Below are positions 1 through 6,028 of a stretch of 6,028 bases of DNA, one piece after another. Source of the stretch: Alphaproteobacteria bacterium. GTDB lineage: Bacteria; Pseudomonadota; Alphaproteobacteria; UBA828. Made by a program: the position numbers and the translations under genes. The stretch spans positions 1 through 6,028 of the forward strand of contig JAPYQV010000187.1 of NCBI GenBank assembly GCA_029937205.1. The letters run 5' to 3'. Positions within the stretch are counted from its first letter, which is position 1. Every line of letters begins with the position of its first letter. Below the pieces are notes generated by a model that saw nothing but the letters and a program-made list of their open reading frames with translations, was not told where the DNA came from and searched no databases.

Positions 1-649
1 GCCAATAGGTTTCGGCGATGTCGTCGGGTTCCAGCAGGGCGTCCGGCGGGCGCTCCGCCGCCAGTTTGACATGCCGCCCGGCATTGATTTGACCGTCGAT
101 GATGACGTGGGCGACGTGAATGCCTTCCGGCCCGAGCTCGCGTGCCATGGCCTGGGCCAGGGCGAGGAGGCCGAATTTTCCGACCGAAAGATTGAAGAAT
201 TTCGCGCTGCCGCGTTTGCTCGCGGTCGCACCGGTAAAAAGAATTGAGCCGGAACCGCGCGGCGTCATGCGCGTTGCGGCAGCCCGCCCGACCAAAAAGC
301 CGCCATAACAATTGGCCTCCCAGCAGCGTTTGAAATCCGCCGCCGTGGCGTCGAGAATACTGGCTTTCATGAAGGCGCCGGCATTATAGATGGCAACATC
401 CGGTACGCCCCAATCGCCCGACACATCGTCGAACAGCTTCTCCACCGCCGCCTCATCGGTGGTATCGACGGAAAAGCCTTTCGCCGTTCCGCCGCCGAGA
501 CCGTTCACTTCGGCCACGATCTTCTCCGTCTTCGCCACGTCACGCGCGGCAACAGCCACATTCATGCCCTCGCGCGCAAAGCGCCGGCACAACGCCGCGC
601 CCAATCCCGGCCCGACTCCGACGATAATCGCTGTTCCGTTCCCGCTCAT
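1..649 (-). CDS. Atypical short-chain dehydrogenase/reductase (SDR) fold protein, 3' end cut by window edge
   Basis: The 216 visible residues form a Rossmann-fold SDR protein that continues past base 1. Seen: a glycine-rich nucleotide loop GVGPGLG (residues 11-17), an arginine after the second strand (R36, in AARD) that may favour NADP(H), the structural NAG motif (89-91), N113, and the helix after the active site (FGLLALAQAMARELG, 159-173). In the usual YxxxK active-site motif, K158 is present but the tyrosine position is L154, and the position thirteen residues earlier, where the catalytic serine usually sits, is A141. This resembles the SDR subgroup in which Phe replaces Tyr, so classical carbonyl reduction is doubtful. 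The ATG at 649 is preceded by a good GGGGAG ribosome site. An in-frame ATG at 664 overlaps the upstream stop as TAATG and would add five residues. The gene lies directly downstream of the oxidoreductase and is probably co-transcribed with it. Substrate unknown. Confidence 0.9.
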   Translation of the reverse strand, partial: MSGNGTAIIVGVGPGLGAALCRRFAREGMNVAVAARDVAKTEKIVAEVNGLGGGTAKGFSVDTTDEAAVEKLFDDVSGDWGVPDVAIYNAGAFMKASILDATAADFKRCWEANCYGGFLVGRAAATRMTPRGSGSILFTGATASKRGSAKFFNLSVGKFGLLALAQAMARELGPEGIHVAHVIIDGQINAGRHVKLAAERPPDALLEPDDIAETYW

Positions 650-656
650 ACGATTG

Positions 657-661
657 CTCCC
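657..661 (-). promoter_or_regulatory. Ribosome binding site of the SDR gene, next to the upstream stop codon
   Basis: On the minus strand the junction reads TAATGGGGAGCAATCGTATG. The GGGAG core sits 7 bases before the ATG at 649 and 2 bases after the oxidoreductase stop codon (666-664). This favours the start at 649 over the TAATG start at 664, whose upstream sequence (GGCAGAG) is a weaker match. The layout suggests that ribosomes finishing the oxidoreductase could re-initiate on the SDR gene. Confidence 0.65.
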
Positions 662-663
662 CA

Positions 664-3600
664 TTACTCTGCCGCGCTGGCTTGGCTTGGCGGATTGCGC
701 CAATAGTTCATCAGTTCAGTCTCGCGCGCTGTTATGGCTTCGACGTTGGCTTGTTTGACGTGGCCGAAGCCGCGCATTTTGAGTGGCAGGCGGGCGATTT
801 CCACCGCGAGGGGGTGGTTGTCGCGGGTGAGGTTGCCGAGCAATTCGCGCACCGTCGCCTCATAGATTTCAATCTGACGGCGTTCGGCGCGCCTCTCCGC
901 TGAATAGCCGAACAGGTCCAGTTTGGTGCCGCGCAGGAATTTGAACTTCGCCATAATTCGATAGGCATTCATCATCCACGGACCATAGAGGCGCTTCTTG
1001 AGATGGCCACTGTCTTCATCCCGAGCGGCGATGAGCGGTGGCGCGAGGCTGAACTGGAGCGAAATATTGCCCTCGAACATCTCGGCGATCTGCCGGCGGA
1101 ATCGTCCGTCGGTGTAGAGCCTGGCGACTTCATACTCATCCTTGTAGGCGAGCAGCTTGTGATAGGCGCGGGCCACGCCGTTGCTGAGCGCCTCCTGGCC
1201 CGGCGTGCGCTGGCCTTCCACCAGGCGGACATGGGCGATGAACTCGCGGTAACGCTTGGCATAAGCGGCATTCTGATAGGCCGTGAGATCGCCCGAACGC
1301 CGGGTGACAAGCGCATCCAGACTGTCATCCGGCAGCGCGTTTTCTTGCGCCGCATCTCCGCCGGCTTGCGCCGTGACGGCCGCCAGATCATGCGCTGCGG
1401 CGCGGCCCCAGCGGAACGCCCGGTGATTGGCATCGACCGAGATACCGTTCAGGCTGATGGCCTGCTCGATGGATTGCGCGCCGAGCGGAACAAGGCCGCG
1501 CTGATAGGCGAAACCGAGCAAAAACAGATTGGCGGCGATGGCATCGCCGACCAAGCTAGAGGCGAGCCGTGTGGCGTTGACGAAATCGGCCGCGCCCGGG
1601 CCGGCCGCCTCGGCGATCAATCGTTGCAAATCGGCGCCGGGGAATTCGAGGTCCGGGTCACGGGTGAAATCGCCGGTCGGCGTTTCGTTGCTGTTGATGA
1701 TGGCGTGGCAGTCGCCGGGTGCCAGACGGGCGCGGGCGTCGGCGCTCGCCGCCGTCACCAGGTCGCAGCCGAGCAGCAATTTAGCCCCGCCCACGCCGAT
1801 GCGTACGGCGTGCAGGTCGTCGGGCGACTGTGAGATGCGCACATGGCTGATCACGGCGCCGTATTTCTGTGCCAGCCCGGCCTTGTCGAGCACCGTGCCG
1901 CCCTTGCCCTCAAGCCGCGCCGCCATGCCGAGGAGCGCGCCGAGGGTGATAATGCCGGTGCCGCCGACGCCGGTGAGGATGATGCCGTAAGGCGTTTCGC
2001 AGGTCGGGATTTGCGGCTCGGGCAAGGCGGCAAATATTGTGTCGCCGGCGCCCGAGGGCTTGCGCTTACGCAGGCGCCCGCCCTTGACCATGACGAAGCT
2101 CGGGCAAAAGCCATTGACGCAACTGTAATCCTTGTTGCACGAGGATTGATCGATCTTGCGCTTGCGGCCGAAGTCGGTCTCGGTCGGCACCACCGAAAGG
2201 CAGTTGGAAGCGGCACCGCAATCGCCGCAACCCTCGCACACATCCGGGTTGATGATGACGCGTAAATCCGGGTCTTCCAGCAGGCCGCGCTTGCGCCGCC
2301 GGCGTTTTTCGGTGGCGCACATCTGGTCATAGACGATGGCTGAAACGCCGGGCCAGAGACGCATGTCCTTTTGCACCCGGTCAAGCTCGTCGCGGTGATG
2401 CACCGTCACGCCCTGGGCGAACTGGGTGCCGAGCGGGTATTTGTGCGGATCGTCCGTCACCACGGCGATCTTGCCGACGCCTTCGGACTGCAGCTGGCGG
2501 GTAACGCGCGGCACCGAGAGCGGCCCGTCCATGGGCTGGCCGCCGGTCATCGCCACGGCATCGTTATAGAGGATCTTGAAGGTGACGTTGACGTTGGCCG
2601 CCACGGCGGCGCGGATGCCGAGCGAGCCGGAATGAAAATAGGTGCCGTCGCCGACATTCTGAAAGACATGATTTGTTTTGCTGAATGGTGCCAGACCGAC
2701 CCAGTTGGCGCCTTCACCACCCATATGGGTGTAGGTCGCGGTATCGCGGTCCATCCACTGCACCATGTAGTGACAGCCGATGCCGGCCAGCGCCCGGCTG
2801 CCTTCCGGCACTTTGGTCGATGAATTATGCGGACAGCCCGAGCAGAAATAGGGTATGCGCACCACTTTGGCTTGCTCGGCTTTTGCCAGGACCTCGGCGC
2901 GGTTGGCGAGGAATTGGGCGCGCGCACGAACCGCTTCGAAACCTTCCGCGTCGCCGAAGCGCCGCGCCATGGCCTCTACCACCATGCCGGCGTCCAACTC
3001 GTTGGCGGCGCGCAGCAATTGGCTGCCGTCGGCGTCGCGCTTGCCGAAGATGCGCGGGCGCTGATCGGCATCCACATTGTAAAGGATATCCTTGAGCTGG
3101 CCCTCGATCAGGCCACGCTTTTCCTCGACCACGAGGACTTCATCAAGGCCGCGGGCGAAATTGGCGATGCCCTCGGGCTCGAGCGGCCAGGTCATCGCCG
3201 GCTTATAGATCGAGAGGCCGAGGCGCTTGGCGTCGTCGAGATCGAGACCGAGATCGTCGAGCGCTTGGCGCACATCGAGATAGGCCTTGCCGGCGGTGAC
3301 GATACCGAAGCGCCGCCCCGGGCCATTGCTGATCACCCGGTCGAGTTTGTTGGCACGCACGAAGGCGCGCGCCGCGTCGAGCTTGTGCTCATGCAGGCGC
3401 GCCTCCTGGTCGAGCGGCGGGTCCGGCCAGCGGATGTTGAGGCCGCCCTCGGGCAGGCTGTAATCGCTCGGCAATTCGGGATGAATGCGCTCCGGGTCGA
3501 TCGAAACGATGGCCGATGAATCGAGGGTCTCGGCAATGCAGATAAAGCCGATCCAGAGGCCGCTATAGCGCGACATGGCCCAGCCATAGAGGCCGAGGTC

Positions 3601-4140
3601 GATGATCTCCTGCACGCCTGAAGGATTCAGCGCCGGTATCATGGCGGCGCGCAAATCATATTCGCTTTGATGCGCCGTGGTGGACGAGGCGCAGACATGA
3701 TCGTCGCCGGCGAAGGCGAGGACGCCGCCATGTTTTGCCGTGCCGGCCAGGTTTGCGTGTTTGAAAACATCTATTGAGCGATCAACGCCCGGCCCTTTGC
3801 CGTACCAGATGCCGAACACGCCGTCATGCTTGCCGTCGTCGAACAAATTGCTTTGTTGCGTGCCCCACAGCGCCGTCGCCGCCAAATCTTCGTTCACACC
3901 GGGCTGAAAGTGGATGTTCTGGCGTTCGAGAAATTGCTTCGCCAGCCACAGCGCTTTGTCGAAACTACCGAGCGGTGAGCCGCGATAGCCGGAGATGTAG
4001 CACGCCGTATCCAAATCTTGGGCGCGGTCGCGCTGATATTGCATCATCGGCAGGCGCACCAGCGCCTGGGTGCCGGTTAAAAATACCTGGCCCGTCTGAG
4101 CAGAATATTTGTCGTCGAGAGAGACCTCGGCAAGTTTCAT
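664..4140 (-). CDS. Fused indolepyruvate (2-oxo acid):ferredoxin oxidoreductase, IorA-IorB type
   Basis: A 1158-residue single-chain enzyme expected to decarboxylate aryl or branched 2-oxo acids (indolepyruvate, phenylpyruvate and similar) oxidatively to acyl-CoA, passing electrons to ferredoxin, in the cytoplasm. Domains in order: pyruvate-oxidoreductase-like N-terminal part (about 20-400, with ISGYRGSPLG at 49-58); thiamine-diphosphate domain (about 428-605) with FCSGCPHNS (432-440), C456, GEGANW (475-480), GDGTYFHSG (497-505) and NDAVAMTGGQ (526-535); a basic linker (611-618); a ferredoxin-like part with C635, C638, C641, C647 and then C668, C674, C679; an IorB/gamma-type domain from about 715 with GVGGTGI (724-730); and a C-terminal family-specific region (about 910-1150). 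Length and order match the fused form common in aerobic proteobacteria, and no frameshift is evident. The start is well fixed: an in-frame TAA lies five codons upstream and no other ATG intervenes, although the ribosome site is weak. True substrate cannot be told from sequence. Confidence 0.95.
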   Translation of the reverse strand: MKLAEVSLDDKYSAQTGQVFLTGTQALVRLPMMQYQRDRAQDLDTACYISGYRGSPLGSFDKALWLAKQFLERQNIHFQPGVNEDLAATALWGTQQSNLFDDGKHDGVFGIWYGKGPGVDRSIDVFKHANLAGTAKHGGVLAFAGDDHVCASSTTAHQSEYDLRAAMIPALNPSGVQEIIDLGLYGWAMSRYSGLWIGFICIAETLDSSAIVSIDPERIHPELPSDYSLPEGGLNIRWPDPPLDQEARLHEHKLDAARAFVRANKLDRVISNGPGRRFGIVTAGKAYLDVRQALDDLGLDLDDAKRLGLSIYKPAMTWPLEPEGIANFARGLDEVLVVEEKRGLIEGQLKDILYNVDADQRPRIFGKRDADGSQLLRAANELDAGMVVEAMARRFGDAEGFEAVRARAQFLANRAEVLAKAEQAKVVRIPYFCSGCPHNSSTKVPEGSRALAGIGCHYMVQWMDRDTATYTHMGGEGANWVGLAPFSKTNHVFQNVGDGTYFHSGSLGIRAAVAANVNVTFKILYNDAVAMTGGQPMDGPLSVPRVTRQLQSEGVGKIAVVTDDPHKYPLGTQFAQGVTVHHRDELDRVQKDMRLWPGVSAIVYDQMCATEKRRRRKRGLLEDPDLRVIINPDVCEGCGDCGAASNCLSVVPTETDFGRKRKIDQSSCNKDYSCVNGFCPSFVMVKGGRLRKRKPSGAGDTIFAALPEPQIPTCETPYGIILTGVGGTGIITLGALLGMAARLEGKGGTVLDKAGLAQKYGAVISHVRISQSPDDLHAVRIGVGGAKLLLGCDLVTAASADARARLAPGDCHAIINSNETPTGDFTRDPDLEFPGADLQRLIAEAAGPGAADFVNATRLASSLVGDAIAANLFLLGFAYQRGLVPLGAQSIEQAISLNGISVDANHRAFRWGRAAAHDLAAVTAQAGGDAAQENALPDDSLDALVTRRSGDLTAYQNAAYAKRYREFIAHVRLVEGQRTPGQEALSNGVARAYHKLLAYKDEYEVARLYTDGRFRRQIAEMFEGNISLQFSLAPPLIAARDEDSGHLKKRLYGPWMMNAYRIMAKFKFLRGTKLDLFGYSAERRAERRQIEIYEATVRELLGNLTRDNHPLAVEIARLPLKMRGFGHVKQANVEAITARETELMNYWRNPPSQASAAE

Positions 4141-4141
4141 G

Positions 4142-4195
4142 GGCGCGCCCCGCGTTTATATGTCTGGCGAACTGCACTAATTCCTGCGGCGCGCC
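4142..4195 (-). promoter_or_regulatory. Possible GC stem in the oxidoreductase leader, abutting the start codon
   Basis: The self-complementary octamer GGCGCGCC occurs twice in the leader, at 4188-4195 and 4142-4149. The second copy ends one base before the ATG and lies inside a perfect 10-bp palindrome, GGGCGCGCCC (4141-4150). In RNA the two copies could pair as an 8-bp all-GC stem with a 38-base loop, covering the region where a ribosome would bind. Alternatively this is chance in GC-rich DNA. No riboswitch class is recognised. Confidence 0.25.
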
Positions 4196-4223
4196 TTCAC
4201 TCCCCGGCGAACCGCAGCGGCAC

Positions 4224-4251
4224 ACTATACTACTCGCAGGCGCGGCGTTAA
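4224..4251 (-). promoter_or_regulatory. Candidate promoter for the oxidoreductase-SDR operon
   Basis: Read on the minus strand, a TTAACG box (4251-4246) and a TATAGT box (4229-4224) are separated by 16 bases, matching the -35 and -10 consensus at 4/6 and 5/6 positions. Transcription would start near 4217 and give a leader of about 75 bases. Other AT-rich candidates exist in the same region, for example TATAAA (4160-4155) and boxes within 4285-4325, so the assignment is tentative. Confidence 0.3.
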
Positions 4252-4284
4252 ACATTGCGAAGGCGTTGCGTAAAATAGAGGGGA

Positions 4285-4314
4285 TTGGCATTTAATGCTA
4301 AAATATTGTATAAA
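4285..4314 (+). promoter_or_regulatory. Candidate promoter of the Lrp/AsnC-family gene
   Basis: TTGGCA (4285-4290) and TATAAA (4309-4314) each match sigma-70 type -35 and -10 boxes at 5/6 positions, with an 18-base spacer. The predicted transcription start is near 4320-4322, only 4-6 bases before the ATG at 4326, so the mRNA would be leaderless or nearly so. The -35 box lies inside the operator-like palindrome, which would suit autoregulation. Confidence 0.5.
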
Positions 4315-4338
4315 TTATTAATTATATGCCAAATATTG
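4285..4338. promoter_or_regulatory. Candidate Lrp/AsnC operator: nested inverted and direct repeats
   Basis: Three repeat relations overlap here. First, a 17-bp imperfect palindrome at 4285-4301, TTGGCATTTAATGCTAA, whose arms match at 7 of 8 positions. Second, inverted arms TTGGCATTTAAT (4285-4296) and ATTATATGCCAA (4321-4332), which match at 11 of 12 positions; the second arm includes the start codon. Third, a direct repeat AAATATTG at 4301-4308 and 4331-4338, 30 bp apart, close to three helical turns. AT-rich palindromes spaced by whole turns are typical of Lrp/AsnC binding, and the adjacent divergent gene encodes such a protein. That this protein binds here is inferred. Confidence 0.5.
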
Positions 4339-4808
4339 ATATAGATAAGATTGATCGTCAAATTTTGGCGGAATTGCAGCTTGACGCGCGAATCGCAAAT
4401 GTCGCTCTCGCCGAGCGCGTTGGCCTCTCGCCCTCTCCCTGTTTGCGCCGGGTCAAGCGATTGGAAGCCACCGGCATCATCCGGCGCTACAGCGCGGTAG
4501 TCGATCCGGCGCGCGTCGGGCTTGGCCTTTCCTGTTTCATCAGCGTGACCCTGGAGCGCACTGTCGAGCAGGCGTTGGAAGTGTTCGAGGCGGCGATCGT
4601 CGAGCGCCCGGAAATACTCGAATGCTGGCCGATCACCGGCGAAGCGGATTTCCTGCTCAAGATCGTCACCGCCGACCTCGGCGCCTACGAACGCCTGATG
4701 CGCGACCACCTGCTGCGCATCCCCGGCATTTCCAGCACCAAGACGAGCTTTTTACTGACTCCGGTCAAGAACGAGACGGCGTTGCCCTTGGGGGAAGAAG
4801 CGGGCTGA
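4326..4808 (+). CDS. Lrp/AsnC-family transcriptional regulator
   Basis: A 160-residue protein of normal family length. The N-terminal winged helix-turn-helix (about 4-62) opens with DKIDRQILAELQLDAR (7-22), and its recognition helix lies at LSPSPCLRRVKRLE (34-47). It is joined to an alpha/beta ligand-binding (RAM) domain (about 68-148) with the effector-loop motif ITGEADFLLKIV (103-114). Such proteins form dimers and octamers and usually respond to amino acids. The start is firm: an in-frame TAA lies at 4311-4313 and no other ATG lies between. No Shine-Dalgarno sequence precedes it, which fits leaderless translation. It is divergent from the oxidoreductase operon across a 185-bp region, an arrangement that usually means control of the neighbour and of itself. 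Effector unknown; an aromatic or branched-chain amino acid is a reasonable guess from the neighbour. Confidence 0.95.
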   Translation: MPNIDIDKIDRQILAELQLDARIANVALAERVGLSPSPCLRRVKRLEATGIIRRYSAVVDPARVGLGLSCFISVTLERTVEQALEVFEAAIVERPEILECWPITGEADFLLKIVTADLGAYERLMRDHLLRIPGISSTKTSFLLTPVKNETALPLGEEAG

Positions 4809-4828
4809 GACCCCTAATAAAGCGCTTC
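4797..4828. terminator. Weak hairpin at the convergent gene ends
   Basis: GAAGCG (4797-4802) and CGCTTC (4823-4828) are inverted repeats around a 20-base loop, covering the 3' ends of both converging genes. The stem is short, the loop is long and no T-run follows on either strand, so this is a poor intrinsic terminator. It is listed because nothing better is visible between the two genes. Confidence 0.15.
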
Positions 4829-6028
4829 CAGCCCATCGCGGTAAATCTCCAACACCTTGTGCCGGCGTACCTTCAGGGTTGGCGTCATCAGTTCGTTGTC
4901 GACCGAGAAGGGCTCGGACGCCAGCATGGTGCGTTTGACGCGCTCGGTCGGGGAGAGGTCGGCATTGGCGCGTTCCACTGCCGCCGTGAGCGCTTTCATA
5001 AATTCGCCATCCTCTGCGAGCGCGCTCAGGTCGCCACCGGCGCCGCTGGCGCGTTGCCAGTCGCGGACGAAATCCTCGTCCGGCACCAGCAGCGCCACCA
5101 CATGGGCGTGTTTGTCGCCATAAACCATGGCTTGGCCAATTTCCGGCTGTAGGGTGAGCGTGCCCTCGACGCGCTGGGGCGAGAGGTTGTCGCCGCCCGA
5201 GAGCACGATGATGTCCTTCTTGCGGTCGGTGATCTGGATAAAGCCGTCTTCGTCGAGATTACCGATATCGCCGGTATGCAGCCAGCCGTCGCGCAAGACT
5301 TTGTTTGTGCTGGCTTCGTCGTTCCAATAGCCGTTCATGACCATCTTGCCGCGCGCCAGGATTTCACCGTCTTCGGCGATCTTGATTTCGACGCCGACGA
5401 GCGGCGGGCCGACCGTGTGCAGCTTGACCTTGCCGGGCAGGTTGCAACTGATCACCGGCGCCGATTCGGTTTGGCCGTAGCCTTGCAACAAGCAGACGCC
5501 AAGGGAGGTAAAGAAGATGCCGACTTCCGGATTGAGCGGCGCGCCGCCCGAGACCATCGCCTTGAGACGGCCGCCGAAGCGGGCGCGCACCTTGTCGCGC
5601 ACCAGGCGTTCCAATACCCGGTTGAGCGCGGCTTGCACCAATCCGAGGCTGCCCGGCTTTTCATATTGCTTGCGCCCGAGCGCCACCGCTTTGGCGAATA
5701 ACGATTGCTTGAGTGCACTTTGGTGCTTGAGCCCGAGCACGATGCGCCGGTGCATGACCTCGTAGAGGCGCGGCACGCTAACCATGATGGTGGGGCGCGC
5801 CTCGACCAGATTGGCGCTCAGTGTCTCGATGCTCTCGGCATAATAGATTTGCGCTTTGATGGAGATCGGAAAATAAAGCCCGGTGGTATGTTCGTAGGCA
5901 TGTGAGAGCGGCAGAAAAGAAAGAAAAACTTCATCGCCGAGGCCGAGCTGGCGCAACAGCTCGCACGCCGACATGCAATTCACGAGGATCGCTTCGTGGC
6001 TCAGCATGACGCCCTTGGGATTGCCGCC
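4814..6028 (-). CDS. Long-chain acyl-CoA synthetase (AMP-forming), 5' end cut by window edge
   Basis: The 404 visible residues are the C-terminal two thirds of an ANL-superfamily fatty acyl-CoA ligase, which activates a fatty acid with ATP to an acyl-adenylate and then the CoA thioester. The fragment opens inside the phosphate-binding loop, GGNPKGVMLSH, so the ATG at 6007 is internal and the true start lies beyond the right edge. Counting from base 6028: LPLSHAYEHTTG (39-50), GYGQTES (183-189), HTGDIG (251-256), TDRKKDIIVLSGGDNLSPQ (267-285), and the C-terminal TPTLKVRR (382-389), where K386 is the likely adenylation lysine. The full family length is about 600 residues. No transmembrane segment is apparent in this part. 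The motifs look intact, so the enzyme is probably active. It converges on the regulator gene and is not in an operon with it. The acyl chain preferred cannot be read from sequence. Confidence 0.93.
   Translation of the reverse strand, partial: GGNPKGVMLSHEAILVNCMSACELLRQLGLGDEVFLSFLPLSHAYEHTTGLYFPISIKAQIYYAESIETLSANLVEARPTIMVSVPRLYEVMHRRIVLGLKHQSALKQSLFAKAVALGRKQYEKPGSLGLVQAALNRVLERLVRDKVRARFGGRLKAMVSGGAPLNPEVGIFFTSLGVCLLQGYGQTESAPVISCNLPGKVKLHTVGPPLVGVEIKIAEDGEILARGKMVMNGYWNDEASTNKVLRDGWLHTGDIGNLDEDGFIQITDRKKDIIVLSGGDNLSPQRVEGTLTLQPEIGQAMVYGDKHAHVVALLVPDEDFVRDWQRASGAGGDLSALAEDGEFMKALTAAVERANADLSPTERVKRTMLASEPFSVDNELMTPTLKVRRHKVLEIYRDGLEALY

Noticed and set aside
1003..1833. A 276-codon plus-strand open frame antisense to the oxidoreductase
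   Set aside because: It lies wholly inside a well-supported gene, has no recognisable domain and no convincing start region. Long antisense frames are expected from GC-rich codon bias.
2827..3519. A 230-codon plus-strand open frame antisense to the oxidoreductase
   Set aside because: Same reasoning: the opposite strand encodes conserved IOR sequence throughout, and this translation resembles no known protein fold.
3965..4291. A minus-strand frame starting in the intergenic region and overlapping the oxidoreductase start, a possible leader peptide or overlapping gene
   Set aside because: No ribosome site, about 60 codons run out of frame inside the oxidoreductase, and the composition is low-complexity. 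Most likely a frame shadow.
4285..4330. The AT-rich intergenic stretch as a sign of horizontal transfer or an insertion scar
   Set aside because: It is short, bounded by genes of matching composition, and lacks target-site duplications or element ends. A promoter/operator explains it better.
4248..4709. A 153-codon minus-strand frame antisense to the Lrp/AsnC gene
   Set aside because: The plus strand clearly encodes a full Lrp/AsnC protein. The antisense translation has no motif and ends in AT-rich promoter DNA.
4814..6007. Treating the ATG at 6007 as the true start of the acyl-CoA synthetase
   Set aside because: The frame stays open to base 6028 and the codons before this ATG encode GGNPKGV, part of the conserved phosphate-binding loop, so the gene begins outside the window.

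Overview
The window looks like ordinary chromosomal DNA from a GC-rich proteobacterium. An alphaproteobacterium fits best, judged from protein style and gene arrangement, but that is an inference and not a taxonomic assignment. Coding is dense. No RNA gene, mobile element, CRISPR array or attachment site is visible. The many long ORFs antisense to or out of frame with the genes are by-products of high GC content.

Layout, left to right. (1) Bases 1-649, minus strand: an SDR-fold protein that runs off the left edge, with the catalytic tyrosine replaced by leucine. (2) Bases 664-4140, minus strand: a fused IorA-IorB-type indolepyruvate (2-oxo acid):ferredoxin oxidoreductase of 1158 residues. It lies directly upstream of the SDR gene, with 14 bp between its stop codon and the chosen SDR start, so the two probably form an operon. 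(3) Bases 4141-4325: the only sizeable intergenic region (185 bp). It is GC-rich on the oxidoreductase side and very AT-rich on the regulator side. It holds candidate promoters for both directions and a cluster of inverted and direct repeats. (4) Bases 4326-4808, plus strand: an Lrp/AsnC-family regulator, divergent from the oxidoreductase. (5) Bases 4814-6028, minus strand: the C-terminal two thirds of a long-chain acyl-CoA synthetase (AMP-forming). It converges on the regulator gene with only 5 bp between the stop codons and runs off the right edge.

How they may work together: the divergent Lrp/AsnC protein probably senses an amino acid or related compound and controls the oxidoreductase-SDR operon and its own gene. 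The oxidoreductase would convert aryl or branched-chain 2-oxo acids from amino acid transamination into acyl-CoAs, passing electrons to ferredoxin. The acyl-CoA synthetase also makes acyl-CoA, but it faces the other way and may be unrelated. The SDR-like protein's job is unknown.

No clearly new system is visible. The points most worth a second look are the tyrosine-less SDR coupled to the oxidoreductase, the operator-like repeats spanning the regulator's promoter and start codon with a probable leaderless transcript, and a possible GC stem beside the oxidoreductase start codon.
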